A stretch of DNA of 64,000 nt from Fratercula arctica (taxonomy: Eukaryota > Chordata > Aves > Charadriiformes > Alcidae), in assembly GCA_947846985.1 (NCBI GenBank), contig CANTUZ010000005.1, positions 11,278,001 to 11,342,000 on the forward strand, given 5' to 3'. Of this stretch, positions 25,644 through 39,378 are shown in pieces. Below the pieces are notes generated by a model. That model was not told the DNA's origin. It made no database searches and saw nothing but the letters and a program-made list of their open reading frames with translations. The translations under genes and the position numbers were made by a program. The first letter of the stretch is position 1; every line of letters begins with the position of its first letter.

Positions 25644-27118
25644 TTAAGATTAAAGTCAAGTCTTTTGGAGAAGGCTCACAAAAAAAAAACAAACATGTTC
25701 AACAGGAAGAGTCTGTTTAATGTAGGATTTAAGCAAGGCGCTTTCATTTGCATAGATCACTTACAGCAACAGCAATTCATGAAATTCTCCCATAAAAATC
25801 GTGCTATATTTTGTCTAAAGCGACACATTCCTTGCAGATCACAGTGCCTTTCTCATGCTGTTAATAAGATAATCTGTTACATGAGGCTTACAAATCCATT
25901 TAAATTGATTTTAATTAATGAATCAATCACTAGCCACTGATGACTTGGTCTATAGACAGCAAGCAATTCAAAGCCGCAGGCCTCTAATCCCAAACCAAAA
26001 TCCACATTAGATCAACAGGACATCTCTCTGATCGATAGTAACACAAAGATGTTCAGTTCATACACATTTAAAGTGTATGAACTTGATCAAAATGTATCTC
26101 CAGATCTTATGCATTACAATTCCCATATTCAGGACTGTTCAACTAGGAAAACAATATTAAATCATTTACATTTCTTTGCAAGTGAAATAAATGAAATCAA
26201 GCACAACTATAACCTGCTTCTAAACTTTTAGATGCTTATTCCACTTGAAGGTTTTTTTCTTTGTTCTTAAACAATCAGTTGTTTAACATTAATTAACACA
26301 TGCTTTGATCCTGCAAAAATTCACTGCTATTCTCCGCTGCTAAAGTGCTTAATTGTTCCCTTAAACAGAAAGCAAGAAAGAAGAAAGATTTCTGTCTCAA
26401 AAGTAGCATGCAGAAGCAGCATGAAGAACATCCTTGTTATTTCAGTAAGTTAATTATTGCAATTATTGTTATTACAAGAAGTTAATTACAATGCAGTAAG
26501 TTAAATCCACAATAGCTGGTGTGATGCTGTTCTGCAATCACTAAAGCACCAGCATCTGGCTCCCCATAGCAGAGGGGACACACCTGAGTGAGGCTTCTTC
26601 TCCTATGTACACAAACAGCTGGTGCTGTAGCACACCATCTGTGAATAAGGCACCACTTAAACTAGCCAAGAGAAAGGAAGAAATGATGCATGCCTCCTTG
26701 GGAGCCTCCTTGCTGGATGTAAGCATCTAGCCCTTCTTTCAAAGGCCACTCCTTTTTCTTAGAACGTGACAGAGAAGGAAGGGTGAGACAAGCCAACTTG
26801 CCTCCAAAACAGTCGAGCTGTTTATGTAGCTATACTGTGCTAAGCCCAAACCGCTGTGCTCACATGATGCTCTGCACTGCACAAGCTCGATGGCAGAAAT
26901 CTCTGCTTCTCCGGGACATGGCTCTGTACTGACCTCCCCTGCCTGATATGGACTTGCCTCCAGAAGCAGAGGAGCAGGTACTTGGGGAAGTTTAGTATTA
27001 AAGCCTGAGATCTCTACAAACTTCCTGTAGCAGAGGAATTGGTACTGTGAGAATTGCAGTTATGGACCAGTTACCCTGTTTACATTTTTTCTACTGCTAT
27101 CTGCACCTTCATGGTTCA

Positions 27119-27360
27119 ATAGAATCATGGAATCATACAATGTGTTGGGTTGGAAGCGACCTTTAAAGGTCACCTAGTCCAACCCCCCTTCAGTAAGCAG
27201 GGACATCTTTAACCAGGTCAGATTGCTCAGAGCCTCATCAAGCCTGGCCTTGAATGTCTCCAGGGATGGAGCCTCCACCACTTCTCTGGGCAACCTGTTC
27301 CAGTGCCATAGCATCCCATTAAATATTCTAAGGGAAATCCCAATCCCCCCAGTCAACAAA
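27119..27360 (-). mobile_element. CR1 LINE, 5'-truncated 3' end
   Basis: Read on the minus strand, this ends in the CR1 signature: GGTTGGACTAGGTGACC, a short AAAGGTC-type palindrome, TTCCAACCC, and the octamer-like terminus ending at about 27119. A short minus-strand frame (27174-27359) carries the C-terminus of CR1 ORF2, including the residues [13 protein letters not shown]. The element is severely 5'-truncated, as most CR1 copies are. The 5' boundary is uncertain by a few tens of bases. It belongs to a different subgroup from the copy at 51.1-51.7 kb, judging by its GTGACC tail. Confidence 0.9.
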
Positions 27361-30071
27361 GCATCTTGCTTGGGTGCTCACTGCAAAAGTCCCAGCAACC
27401 CACCTCAGGCATAGTTCCATTAAGACGAGACACATCCAGTGGCCTGTCCCTGGATGGACGCTACCAGCCCTACTGTGGGGAAGAAGAGCAGTTGGCATGG
27501 GCCATGGGAAAAGTGCCCATGAAAACTGTGCTGATGCAAACCTGTCAACCACAAGAGAAGAGTCTCTTCCTGTCCCTCAATCTCACCCATAACTCAAAAC
27601 AGTTCCGCAAAGGCTCCAATGTCATTGCATGAGCAAGGGATTGACCATCTCCAGGTCTTTCCCACAGACACGGAGTTGCACAAACAGAGGGAGAAGGTGG
27701 GATATGGGTCTCCATATGTAAAGGATCTCAGCACTCAGCTGACTTCAAGGCAGTCTCCGTTCCCTCCTTTTTCCTCAGCCCAATCCTCTTCCCTGCTGCC
27801 TGACAAACACAAGACTCAAGAAGCACCACACTGGACACCAGTGTGGGATCACCTATGTCAGCCGTTTGGCTTCAATACTCTGTAAGTAGCCATTAGTTAC
27901 ACTGAGGTAATTTACCAACACCAAACTGCACCAGCTAAGAAATAATCCAACCTGTAGCTTGCTTTATTAAAGCAATTTCACATATTATCTAATACAAAAG
28001 ATGTTGTTGCCTAATGTGCAATAACCATTCTGCCTGTTTAAATGAAGAGTTCTGTATTTGTTTTTCATCAATACTGCATATACAATTTAACCAATGCTGT
28101 CAGAAGTAGCTTTTTAATGCAGTTGTATCACTAATTTATTGCTCTCAATACTTACGTTCTTCCTAGTTTGTTATGAACAACTGATTTTTTGGAGGGAAGA
28201 ACAAAAAGAATAATTAAAGAAGGCAGGTTTAGCTTTTATGTGTTGCTAATTAATTAGAGAGTTAAATTAACCAAACAATAAGTACAAGATACCAAACTAT
28301 CTTTCATTTAAGAAAAACATAAAGAGTTGAATACTTTCCAGGTATAAACACATTAAGATCAACATTGCACAAAACCTGAATCTGGCCCAGTTAGCTCAAA
28401 AAGGTAAATAGTGCATCCTCTTGCACAGATGTTGTAGTGTACAAGCACTCCATATTTAAAGAGACAGATTCTGCAGCCAACAATGCTCCACTGACACAGA
28501 GACAATCAATGTGTCCTTGATTATGAGGAGGCAAACAGTTCTCACTACAAAAAAGGAGACTGAAAAACAAATTGTGTTTTTATTTTACAAGTTCCATGTT
28601 TGGGTTGGGTTTTTTTCAAGCCCTTTTGGAGCACTGAAACAGAATAAAAATAGTTTGTTGCACAAGCATAAAACAAAGTAACTGCTAAATAAACATTTTA
28701 AATTCACTCCTATGTGTTCAGTTCTTGTTCCCATTACTCTTCAGGAGTTGGATGATATCACTAAAATATCTTCCTGTTTTCTGGTAAACTGATTAGGTGG
28801 GTTTTGTCCAAGAATTGTGCCCTAATGTGTTCCCTCTATTTCATATTCTGAATATCACTGTTGGAAAATGTACTGCAGCACAGAATGTAGTATATGCCAA
28901 TATATCCTGACATTCAAATCAAGACCACAAATTATAAACAGTTTCAGCAAATTGACTTGAGTGCCTTTGTTCCTCAGACATACATCTTCCTATTGCTTAC
29001 AAAAGCAGCATATACTAACCGCTAACACTGCTATAGCCAGTACTGGGAAAGGAAGTTATTGAAGCCTGGATTTCCTGCTTTCAGTCGTAGCCAAGAACTG
29101 TGAGGCTTGTAGTGGTTTCAGGAACTGACTCATCTAATGATTCATGGATAAGATACTGGTTTTAATATATTTCTGATCATAAGACTCAAACTTCAAAAAC
29201 AGTGATGCTTAATTTTTATTTTAAAGAAAAAAGTACATAAATCAAGTAAACAAATATTGTCATGCGACACACTGGCTAATAATTATAAATGTGTTTTCCA
29301 GTGCACTGTTTTAAAAAAACAGTATGCTAAACTTCTTGGAAATTCATTTCAAGACAATGTTGACAATGAATGCAAAATCCACTGTCAAAAACCCGAGTAC
29401 TTTTCTTGCAATCCTGATACAGCTGAAATTCAAGTGAAGGACAGGTGGGGTATCAACTGCATTTTTAGATATACCCCTAGGTACACATATATCTACGGCT
29501 ACATATTAATCAATGAATCCTGGAGTTACTACTGTTAATGCATGTGGTTTCTTTGGCCGTGTATAAAGAGTATCATGAAAAGACTGTCTGGTAGCAATAC
29601 ATTTGGGTGTTGGAAACAGGAAAGTTTTGTTTCAGGAGTGACTGGAGCTGCAGAGGTCAGTCTTAAAGCAATGACTAACACTGGATTTTAAGCACTCACA
29701 AACACATGCATTTTGTGCTAATTCAGAATTCAAAACCAGCCATTTTTACACGTTTAGTTCTTCCAGAGGGAAGCATGCCCTCCAGTGCATCAAAATGCTT
29801 TTTGCCCACAACACAAATCTCATCAGTATGCTGTAACTTGAACTGCCAGGCTCTTGCACCTAAAAAATAGCTTGTGAAGGAAGCTTAATTCTGCTAGGCT
29901 CATGTATGGAAAACTACTGGTTTACTTTTTAATTTTTGAACTGCAAGCTGCAGCTACACACACGCTACGTACAGTGTTGCGGGGAGGGAGGGGGATGTTA
30001 GCATTTCTATATTTCACCATGTGCACAACTAGCACAAAAAAGAAAACAAAATGCATGTTGCTTGGAGGAAG

Positions 30072-30098
30072 AAAAAAAAAAAAGGGGAAAAAAAAAAA
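30072..30098. repeat. A-rich tract interrupted by GGGG
   Basis: Twelve A residues, GGGG, then eleven A residues. It creates a Lys-rich open frame on the plus strand that is a repeat artefact. Confidence 0.85.
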
Positions 30099-33000
30099 CC
30101 GACCAGCAGTTAAAACAGTTGACAAGAAAAGGCCAAAGTGCGCTCAGTGGCTGGCAGTCATTTTATGGCTATAGTCCTACAGCAGATTTACTTAGATGAC
30201 GTCAGTGGCTCCAATCCAGCTTTTCTTTGGTAGCATTTACCACTTGCCTCTTGAAGCCTCCACTATGCTACAGAGCAGTAGACCATAATCAAAATTCCCT
30301 TTGTGAAATAGAGTTTACCTCAGGGCACAGAGGCATTGCTAGCTGAATTGCAGGCTCTTCACCCTGTACTGCATGCCCAGAAATAAATAACCTACAATAC
30401 TGTACTTTTCTTAATACAGAAGAACCATTAAAAGCAGCCTGCTACCTAAAAAAGGGTTCTTTAATTTGTTTCCAAAATCTCAGAGGCCAGAATATTAGTT
30501 AATTTTCCAAGCAACCAAGAACTACGACAATTCCACTACCCTTTGGACTTCTTTGTATTGTTTTTGGAGATTTTGGAAGATAAAGTTACTTATGGGTCAT
30601 TGTTTCACCAGCAAAAAACCATTACTAACGCTAGAGGCTAAAGTGAATTGGTATAGGAAGCTGCATATTTTAAAACTGTCTTTCAAACATGCTTATCTAC
30701 AACTGGTCAGCAAGCATATAGTAAATACGCTAAGAAGCGGAGCAAGAAATTACTATGCCTAAATAATAGTCAATTTAAAGAGCAAAATGCACATTATTTG
30801 GAGCTATGAATTTCCTATCACAAAACAACGACTAGAACCAATGAAACACCACAAAAGCCAAGTCAAGCAGATACCAAATCAACTAAAACTTCACAGGCTC
30901 TGAAGTTCAATGAAAAATAAACATCCAAACCTCACAAGCATATGAAAGATGCATCTTATTGTACTAAATAAACAGAGATCTGTTAAGTTTTAACGGCCCT
31001 ATCAGTCCAAAGACAACCATATTCATTATGGGCAATAACTAGATACATTAGTGGACTGAAAATTGCCTCTCACAGTTAAGCACTTAGAAATTACTTATAG
31101 GGAAAATGCCCACATGCCTCATAGAAAAGTGGAAGTCTCAATACTTCTCCTTTCCTGGATTCTCTGCTTACCTGCCCCCCAATCACACCAGAATGAGAGA
31201 TCACAGGTTTGATCTGCAATGAGCCAGAAGACAAAAAATGCTATTATCATCCAACTGCATGAGTCACACCATGGACCTGAACTCTAAATCTGTAGATTTC
31301 AGAGTTCAATCAGAGTAATATTACTCTGTTCCAAAGAGACAGGAGAAAAATTTTCTTCTCTTTGAGCTCCTTTCATTACTAAAAAAGTGGTGTCAGCAAA
31401 CAGATTTAGAAGATGACTGTAAATTTATTTGAAATAGAATCTGGACCTTTTATTGGTCATTAAGGATCCTGGACATGAAGGACATTGTACAAGCACAAGC
31501 GGTCCTTTCTTTCCAATAGCCAGGGCAAGGATGGCGTGGAAACAGCACAATGACTGGAATGGGCAAAAAGACCCAAGAGCAAGACCACGTCCATGAGCAG
31601 CAGCGTAAAAGAGAGGATAAGGAGGACCCAGCAAGATGGATATCAAAAGAAGGTAAAAAAAAAAATGATCCACCATGATCCAAAGGAAGGAGAGCCTAAT
31701 CAAGTGCTGCCAAAGAGCAAGTAAGCACATACCCGAGGAAAGAGGAGGGTCCAGGCAACCAGAGACAGATGCCTGTAAGGAACAGCAAGACGGAGCCTGC
31801 AGGGCAGAAGACACAGAGGAATGTGCTGCAAGGTCAGAGAGCAACGCGGACAGATCCAACCCTAAGGACATCACTGCAGCACTGAATGGAAGACTGTATT
31901 TATGGTTTGAGATTTTTTCTGCAACAAAATAATTACAGCCAAAGAAAGGCGGGGGTAGGGGGAAGATGAAGGAACTTTCATTGAATCTTCAAGTCTTCTA
32001 CAAGGCTTTCAGTTGATTGTGGTAAAAGCAGAAATAAAAAAAATAAAAATTGTCAAAGATCATCTGACAGCAGATAAAGGGACACAACCGGTTTTAAAGG
32101 TTAATTTTTTTAACAGAATAAAGGTAAAATCAGAGATGTGGAAAATAAAACTGTTTACAAGAGTTTTGCCTTTTATTTTAAACTGTAAACCAGCTTTAGG
32201 ACAAAAAGTGTGTACACATGATGGTGGTAGATTAAATATGAATAAAATTTCCTTTCTCCCATTAATTAATTAATTTCTCTAAACACTATATATTTTAATT
32301 GATACACATAACAGAGGCTTTAATCCACTAAACCTTTATGAATTTACCTTTTCTTCCAAAGTCTGTTCTGACATTTTCTCCCCTGAAAACCAAAATGTCA
32401 TTCCTGAATTATAATCTCCCAACAGAAAGACAACCATGTAAAAAAACATGCCAGCTAATTCCAAAAATAAGCACCATTGTTCACAGCACCATGAGGTGAA
32501 TGAACAGTGAGAGATTCCACCAAGGGAATAACTGTGATGTCTATAATGTTAAGGAATAATTTGGCACCAAAAATACCCAAGGCCATACTGGTTGGCGATT
32601 CAAACATGAAGCATATCAAAACGCTACTGATAAGCTAAATTAACAGATAGCTTATCTGAAGCATATACTAGCCATATGGTGCCACAACTTCTGTTGCCTG
32701 TTGCTGGCATAACAATAGGCTACTGCAGTCTTAGACTGGAAGCACTATTTGACAAACTGTCAACAGCATTTTTATTTTTTTGCAGAGCTCTAGGGCAATG
32801 GCACACTCGCCTATTTGCATTTTTTTTTTTAAACAGGTGAACAAAGAGTAAACCAGATGTCAACTTTAGAAATCGAGCTGTCTGGATCAGGAGATTTAAC
32901 AGAGGCAGGCATACTGCTACAGCTCAAATCTAGACAATGAGCTTTTCTAAAAACACTCTGGCCTAGGGGAGTGGCTATTTAAAACACTTGGCTTCTTTTA

Positions 33001-36000
33001 TTTCAGCACTATGGAAGTGAATTCTGCTCTTAAGTGCCAGCTCAAATGAAGTCATTTTGTTTCACTGGGGCTTTCTTTGCATTTTAGAAATGTAGCACGC
33101 ACTGTAGTAAAGGAAAAGACAAGTACATAAAAAAAAAAATCTGATTCTTTTTGAGCTAGAAGCTGGGTAAAATGGCAGGGGGTGTGGAAATTAACAATTT
33201 GATCATGTACAAAAAAAAATGTGAAAGGATAATTTGAATGCAAGCTAAATGAAATTTATTTTCTGCTCATTAAAACAAAAAACAACCACCACACCACCAA
33301 AACAAAACACTTTTGAAAGCTTTCGAAAGACCTGGTATTTACAACCCCTCAAGCTCCACGAAGACAAGGTGTGAATACTGACAGATAAGGAGGATTTACA
33401 AGGGGACTTTACTATGCTACAGAAACACAATCGGTTAATACCCAAAAAACTCATAAAAGTTGTCTTCTTCCTTTATTTAAGAAAATTAAACCTCTGTTAC
33501 TTACATACTATTTGAGGAAAAAATTTTTAATAACTATACAGTAATCCACTCAATCATTTCAAAAATTGACAAAATAAGAAGTACTGTCGATCAATATATA
33601 CTAGATCTGTCTATGGTATTCAATTATGAAAATGTGGTTTTAGTTGTGTTCTGTAGGAGTGTGAAAGACATCATGAGAAAAATAGATAACTTTCTGTTCT
33701 AATAATCTGTTCTGCTTTGATAGGCAGTTATGGGAACATATTTATTTTCTGACTTATACCCAGCTAAGTATGTAGCATTTTTAGATTATCTTTTCAAATT
33801 GTTCTTGAACATTCTCAGTTTAAATAAAAAAAAAAAAACACCAACAACAAAAAACAAAAAACCTCCTTTCATGTTAAGTTGAGATTGCACTTGAACTCTT
33901 TCCAAAAGCCAGAGCTGTACTGAATTATGATAATTAGAAAGCTGTGCGCATAAAAGGCAGCACAGTTGATGCATTTAAAAAAGTTCATGCCAGAGAATAT
34001 AAGTTCAATATGTTCTCACATAATTAACATTTCCCATCATTAGCAGCAGTTTTCAGTTCATGTATCTGTAAAAACAACAGCACTCGTCATTGTTTTAAGA
34101 TTCCCAGTCAATAGCATTTTAATAGTTTTACACATAATCCTAAACTTTCCTTCCCTTCCCCCTCCCAGCACACTGAGATTTCACAGTTTACCTTCTGACC
34201 TGCTAGCAAATAAACTTGTATTTTGTGCTTGTATGCTTCTGGTGCCACACAGGCTATCTCTGATTCGAAAGTTTAGTGAAGAGCTAATATGCACTAGAAA
34301 TAGAGCTAGAAATCTAAGAAGGCCATTTGGAAAGGTACAACAGGATGCAGAGGGAGTAATCACGTTGTTCCAGTAAACAATGACTAGAAGACAAAGAACA
34401 AAAAGTTGTAGGTGATACCTTCCACTGGACGGGAGCCACACTCAAAGGCCCTCCCTCTGCCAAACCCAGACACAAGCTGGAGGGACTCGGAAATGGGTTT
34501 GCAGCCCTGCACCAACGAGGCAAGTGTCTATAAACCCTTTACATGCTCTGTGGACTTTCATCATCTTCTTGACATATGTACAAAAATTCATATAACAAAT
34601 AAGGGCATGTAGCACATGATGGGTTACTCTGAGACATTCATAGACTTCCTGTGTAGAATATCTCAAATTAGTTGTTAGGGGCCAGATTTTGACACAGACT
34701 TGTTACCTTCTTTCTCTTCCCTCCACTTCTTCAATCCCTGTATTTTAAAATTAATATAATTCTGGTGGAACTGTAAGAACCAGATACAGTATAAAATTTG
34801 CTGAGTCTGCATCAACACAGAAAGAAATTCAGGCTTTACCAACTAGATAAAACTCACAGTAATTGCAGTGAGATCAGGATTTCATACAAGGAGAGGTTTG
34901 AGGGTATTAAATTAGAAAAAAATTTTAGCTGAATTTTATGCAACAAATCTGAGAAGCAGATTTGAAGTTGGTGCTTCAAAAGATTTAAGTCCACAACTTT
35001 TCACTCTCTTATGTTTTGGAAATGAGCAATCATTAAAACCAAACACAAAATTATTCCAGGAAATATTATTCCATCCTTGTTCCACTTGCAAAAGTCAAAA
35101 GGAGTTCTGTGAAAGAACAGAGCGCAAGATATGGTCATAAAGTGGGAATTTATTGCAGAGATTTTTCTTCTAAAAATGTGTCTTCAGCGTGGCTTAGAGT
35201 CAGTTGGCTTTACAATAAATAATGCCATTAATCCGTTCATATATCACAGGATGCAATTTAAATTATACAGTACTTGCATAAACTGCCACAAAACCTCTAA
35301 CAGCCATTTCTTGCAGGAAGATGATTTACCTCTTGCAGGTTCTAAAATTTTGTTGAGACTCACTTAAATTATTATTTTTTAATAATAAATGACTGTAGTT
35401 TAGGAATCTAACACATTCCTACTTGAGGCAAGCACTAATGGCAAAGTGCTGTGTGGTGACAAAACAGTAATTAAATGTCAAATGCCAGAAACAAGTAACT
35501 ACAATTTCTCTCATGCAAAAGTAGGTCCCTCTGATGAACTGGGCATTTCAAAATCATGTTTAAAGGGCCAGTTTGCACCCTCATTACAGCAAACACAATA
35601 CAGCAACAGGCCATATGAAGTTGGCGGAATTAAGCTGAATTTAGACCAGATTTTTCAAAAGTCAGCCCTCACCTCAAATTTGCACATGCTGTGAATAAGA
35701 GCACAAATGGAACAAGTGACCAACTTTTAATAGAAATTTGCCTGCTAGTTTTAGACAGATTACAAACCAAGCAGAACATGTCCCATACAAAAATTTGAAA
35801 AAGCACGTGTCAAATCTGATACTCTTTTTAATCAAAGATACAGAATAGCACCCATGTCCTTCTTTAGACATCAGATATGATACTAACCATGTACGTAAAA
35901 CATATGCTGTAAATATCGTAGTATTTGATCCAGCGAATGTTTATTCCTATGAGTCATCCCAGTCACTTTAGCCTGAGTAAGGACTGGATCTAGCAAACCT

Positions 36001-37388
36001 TTTCTTCTTAAATAAATGGAATCACTTCAGAAAGACAGTTTTTAAACCATCTCTGGAAAAATATAGCATTAATATTAATGTCATGAAGAAATACCAGATC
36101 AAAAGAGTGAGGTATGCTTGTGTATATACAGTCAGAAATCATGCATTAGAAATGTAATGGTCGAAGGTAACCTTCTCACAAACACACACATTCAGAACTG
36201 TACACAAGATCTTTGTGTTTTGGAAACAGTCTTAGGCACCTTCCAATAAAATCAGACTACTTCTACTGAAATTGTTCCAACAATGTAACCATCCTACTTT
36301 ATAGATTGAAAACTGTCAGCTATATCATAATACAGAACTACATAGTTTTACCTTTCACTTTTTATTAAGTGAAAGACACCACAATGGCTCTGTAACTCCT
36401 GAAATGTTTATTACACTTTTTCCAGTACAATATCTTAAAAGTTTGCTTACAATATGATCTACAAAGGTAGCTTAAAAAGAAAGAAGGAAGAAATCTTTTT
36501 CCCCGTGCATGTGACTTAACTAAGCTTAACTTTTTCAGGCGTGGACAAACAAAGCCTAAAACCACTTTAACGATATCCAAAACCACTACACCGTCCAGCA
36601 ACAACAACAACAAAAAAACACTAGTTACAAATTATACCAAACATGTTACACACATGCTCACATGTCTCCACACATCACAATATGCTATCATTTCTCAGCT
36701 GGAGACTCACGGCGGGTCTAGTTCATAATTAAGTTTCTGTTGTTCTTTTTTAGCTGTTTAATTAAAACTCCTTTAAGCAGAGGCTGTCTTTACTAAGACT
36801 CCTGTCAAATCAAAATTTTTGCTCTGCTTCACTGCTCGTGTACATCCCACTCAGCACTGACTAAGAAACTGTAGAGAATATAAAACCATAATTTGAATCT
36901 CAAGAGCTGCTGTTACACTCTTCTGGGTGCAAAGGCTAATAATATTTACTTCACCAAAGCAGTGTACGTAAAATTGATGCTCAAAATACACCTAACATGT
37001 TTAGCGATAAAGTACTTTCCTAAGGTATTTCTAGATTACTAAGAATAAAAATTGAAATAAATCCTTTGCATCCAGAATTTCTGCTTGGTCAGCTGATAAA
37101 AACCTGCAGTGGACTAAATGCAGAATTATCCCTAATGGTATAGAAAATGACATATGATCTCATTAAAAATAAGTACAGCATGAATACACGTTTTACCCTG
37201 AAGGTGAAAAATAAATGCACCGCAAAAAAAGTATACCTTTAATGAAAATAATTTCCAAGAGTTGATAACAAAAACTTGCAAGTTCAAAATGTAACCCAAA
37301 TATAAAATCTTCAATTTTGTGTTTTAAGAATAGTCACTGGCTTAATTCCTGTATTTCTATTCCCAAATAAAGTTTGCATAGGCGTGTG

Positions 37389-37437
37389 TACAAACATACA
37401 TATACAAACACACACATATATACAAACAAACATGCAA
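37389..37437. repeat. CA/TA-rich simple sequence
   Basis: An imperfect alternation of ACAAAC, ATACAT and CACACATATATAC words. Low complexity only. Confidence 0.7.
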
Positions 37438-37545
37438 GTTTCTCTCCTGCCCCCAGAAGTAATTTTATATATAGGTCTGTGTCATTTTTGATAGCACCAT
37501 CTTACCATCAGTACAATCTAATATCCCTGTAATGGTATTCCCCAA

Positions 37546-37555
37546 CTATTTATAG
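37546..37555. promoter_or_regulatory. Perfect MEF2-consensus word
   Basis: CTATTTATAG is an exact match to the MEF2 consensus YTAWWWWTAR and lies about 1.9 kb from the promoter, inside the inferred intron 1. Its presence is certain. Occupancy is inference, and in AT-rich DNA such words also arise by chance. Confidence 0.25.
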
Positions 37556-38598
37556 AGACAGAATACATCATACATTACAGACACGCATTCCCAACCTTGG
37601 GTTATAAAATGAATCCTACGTAATTTTAAATTAAGTCCTAATGTAATTATAATCATTTTTGTTTTCATATTCAATTGCAGGTAGCACTTTGTTATTTACA
37701 TGAATTTTCCTGTAAGAGGCATTCCCACAGAGATTTCCATATTAGATGTACTGCATAATAACTCAACATTCAGCTAGAGAAAACAGTATTTTATCCATAC
37801 AGCTCCAAACTTTGTCATTGTCTAGTTTAGATATCTCTGTTAAAACCGCTAACTGGCAATATTGCATTTCTAAACTTTATCAGCACTCAGGGAAAGCAAA
37901 TATGCTTCTGTTAGACAGGAATACAGCTGTATAGGTACTTTTTTTCCCTGAGGCTCTGCCATTTCAGCTTACATTTCTTATATATACTGTTTCACGTCAG
38001 AAAATGCCAGTACAATCTGATGTTTCTTGGCCTTTCTTTCCCAGATGGTGTTCAACAGCGTACAGTTAAAAAATACTGGGAGCCATTTACATTCAGAAAG
38101 CATAGAGCAGAACTGCTCCCTAACTTTCCAGCACTTCTGGAGGTCACTTTTCATTTCTTCATATCAAAGGCAGGCACTTGTTTCTAATAAGTTAACAACT
38201 CTCCCGAGAAACATGGGTGGCTGGTATTTCATTGTTTCATAAATATTTTTATACTGTAACACCATTCAACTTAAAACAGATTTCAAGAGAAGAAAAATCA
38301 TGACTAGTATTATGTTCAACTGAGGCAGGAGCGCAAACTTTTTTACTTGGTAAAAATAGAGAGATTCTCCCCTTCCCCCTGCTTTATTTGTCCTCGTTGT
38401 TTTTGTTTAGTTGTTTGGAGGGGGCCGCTTTGTTTTAATTTTGTTACAAAAGCCGTACTGTATAACTTTTTCCCTCCCCCTTAGAAGTGCACTTCCTTTG
38501 AAAACGCTCCTTCTGTGAACAAAGGCTGCCACCGGCCCTCCGCATCAGCACTGTGGACATCTGTAGAATAGATCTCTTTAAAACGTTACGGATAAATT

Positions 38599-38614
38599 AA
38601 AAAAAAAAAAAAAG
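38599..38614. repeat. A(16) homopolymer
   Basis: Sixteen consecutive A residues (preceded by TT) near the AT-rich edge of the CpG island. On the minus strand it is a T tract about 0.8 kb into the inferred intron. Confidence 0.9.
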
Positions 38615-39018
38615 CAAACCCTATGGTTCCTACCGAAAGGAAGTTTTCCAGGGACAATCTTCTCGATGTTGTTGTAACTGCGACTTTGTCTTTTTTGGAT
38701 ACAATGTTTCTGCTGACTCCCGAAAATTTTCCACTTGAATGTGCAATTAACCAGCAGCAGCGGCAGCTCTGGAGAAGGAGAAGAAGCAGCGAAAAAGGAC
38801 ATTCCTTCTTTCATCTTTTAAAGGAAAAATAAAAGGGGGACGGAAAGCAAAACTCGGGGCAGCGCGCCGAGCAGAGCTCCGAGGCAGGCCGGGCCGCTCG
38901 GCAGCCCGCACCGCCGGGGGATCGCTCCTGAGGGCTGCGAGCGCCTGCGGCCAGCCCGGGGCTGCTCCTAACTTCTTGCTTCCCCATGGAAAAAAATGTG
39001 AAAAATGCCAAGGATCGG

Positions 39019-39090
39019 TGCGCGCGTGTGTGTGAGAGAGCGAGAGTGTGTGTGTGTGTGTGTGTGTGCGCGCCTGTGTGTGCGCGCCCG
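39019..39090. repeat. Alternating purine-pyrimidine TG/CG tract
   Basis: TGCGCGCGTGTGTGTG, a short GAGAGAGCGAGAG break, an unbroken TG run of about 10 units, then CGCGCC and TGTGTGTGCGCGCCC. Mixed (TG)n and (CG)n is the classic composition for Z-DNA. It sits in the CpG island, about 0.3-0.4 kb into the inferred intron 1. Confidence 0.85.
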
Positions 39091-39102
39091 GCTGCAGAGC
39101 AG

Positions 39103-39109
39103 TGACTCA
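39103..39109. promoter_or_regulatory. AP-1 consensus site
   Basis: TGACTCA is an exact AP-1 (FOS/JUN) element inside the CpG island, about 270 bases downstream of the inferred splice donor. The match is exact; function is inferred from its location in the island. Confidence 0.4.
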
Positions 39110-39378
39110 GGCAACTAAGTGCGAGCAGCGGCGGCGGCGAGGGGGAGCGGAGCGGCGCGGGGCGGGCAGCAGCCGCCTGTTGCAGCTCCGGCCGCGGCCC
39201 CGCAGCGGCAGAAACTCCGCGGGAAACAACTTCTCCCCCTGCCGCGGCCCCTCTCCCGCCTGCCCCCGGCACCTGCGGGGGCGCCGGCCCCCCGGGCCGA
39301 CCCTGGCCGGGACCGACCCCCCGCCCCGCCGCACAAAGCGCCGGCGGCGCGGCGTGCGCGCCCGCGGCCCCCTCTTAC

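Larger units (their letters stand above)
17403..27118. other. Noncoding AT-rich DNA
   Basis: No gene is supported. Contents include a possible old SINE-like fragment at 18345-18415, a GTA/ATA triplet-rich patch at 18569-18601, an ancient LINE 3'-end fossil at 21010-21110, a consensus-type MEF2 word CTATTTATAA near 23404, and CA-rich simple sequence at 25609-25643. An 18-base A run is at 18119-18136. Confidence 0.6.
27361..38839. other. Noncoding AT-rich DNA, proximal part of the inferred first intron
   Basis: No gene is supported. The stretch holds A-rich and CA-rich simple sequence (30072-30098, 37389-37437, 38599-38614), a perfect MEF2-consensus word at 37546-37555, and many CAGATTTT-type words that may come from old repeats. 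Composition shifts towards CpG-rich from about 38.8 kb. If transcription runs on the minus strand from 39.5 kb, this is early intron 1, a common place for enhancers; none can be proven by eye. Confidence 0.55.
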
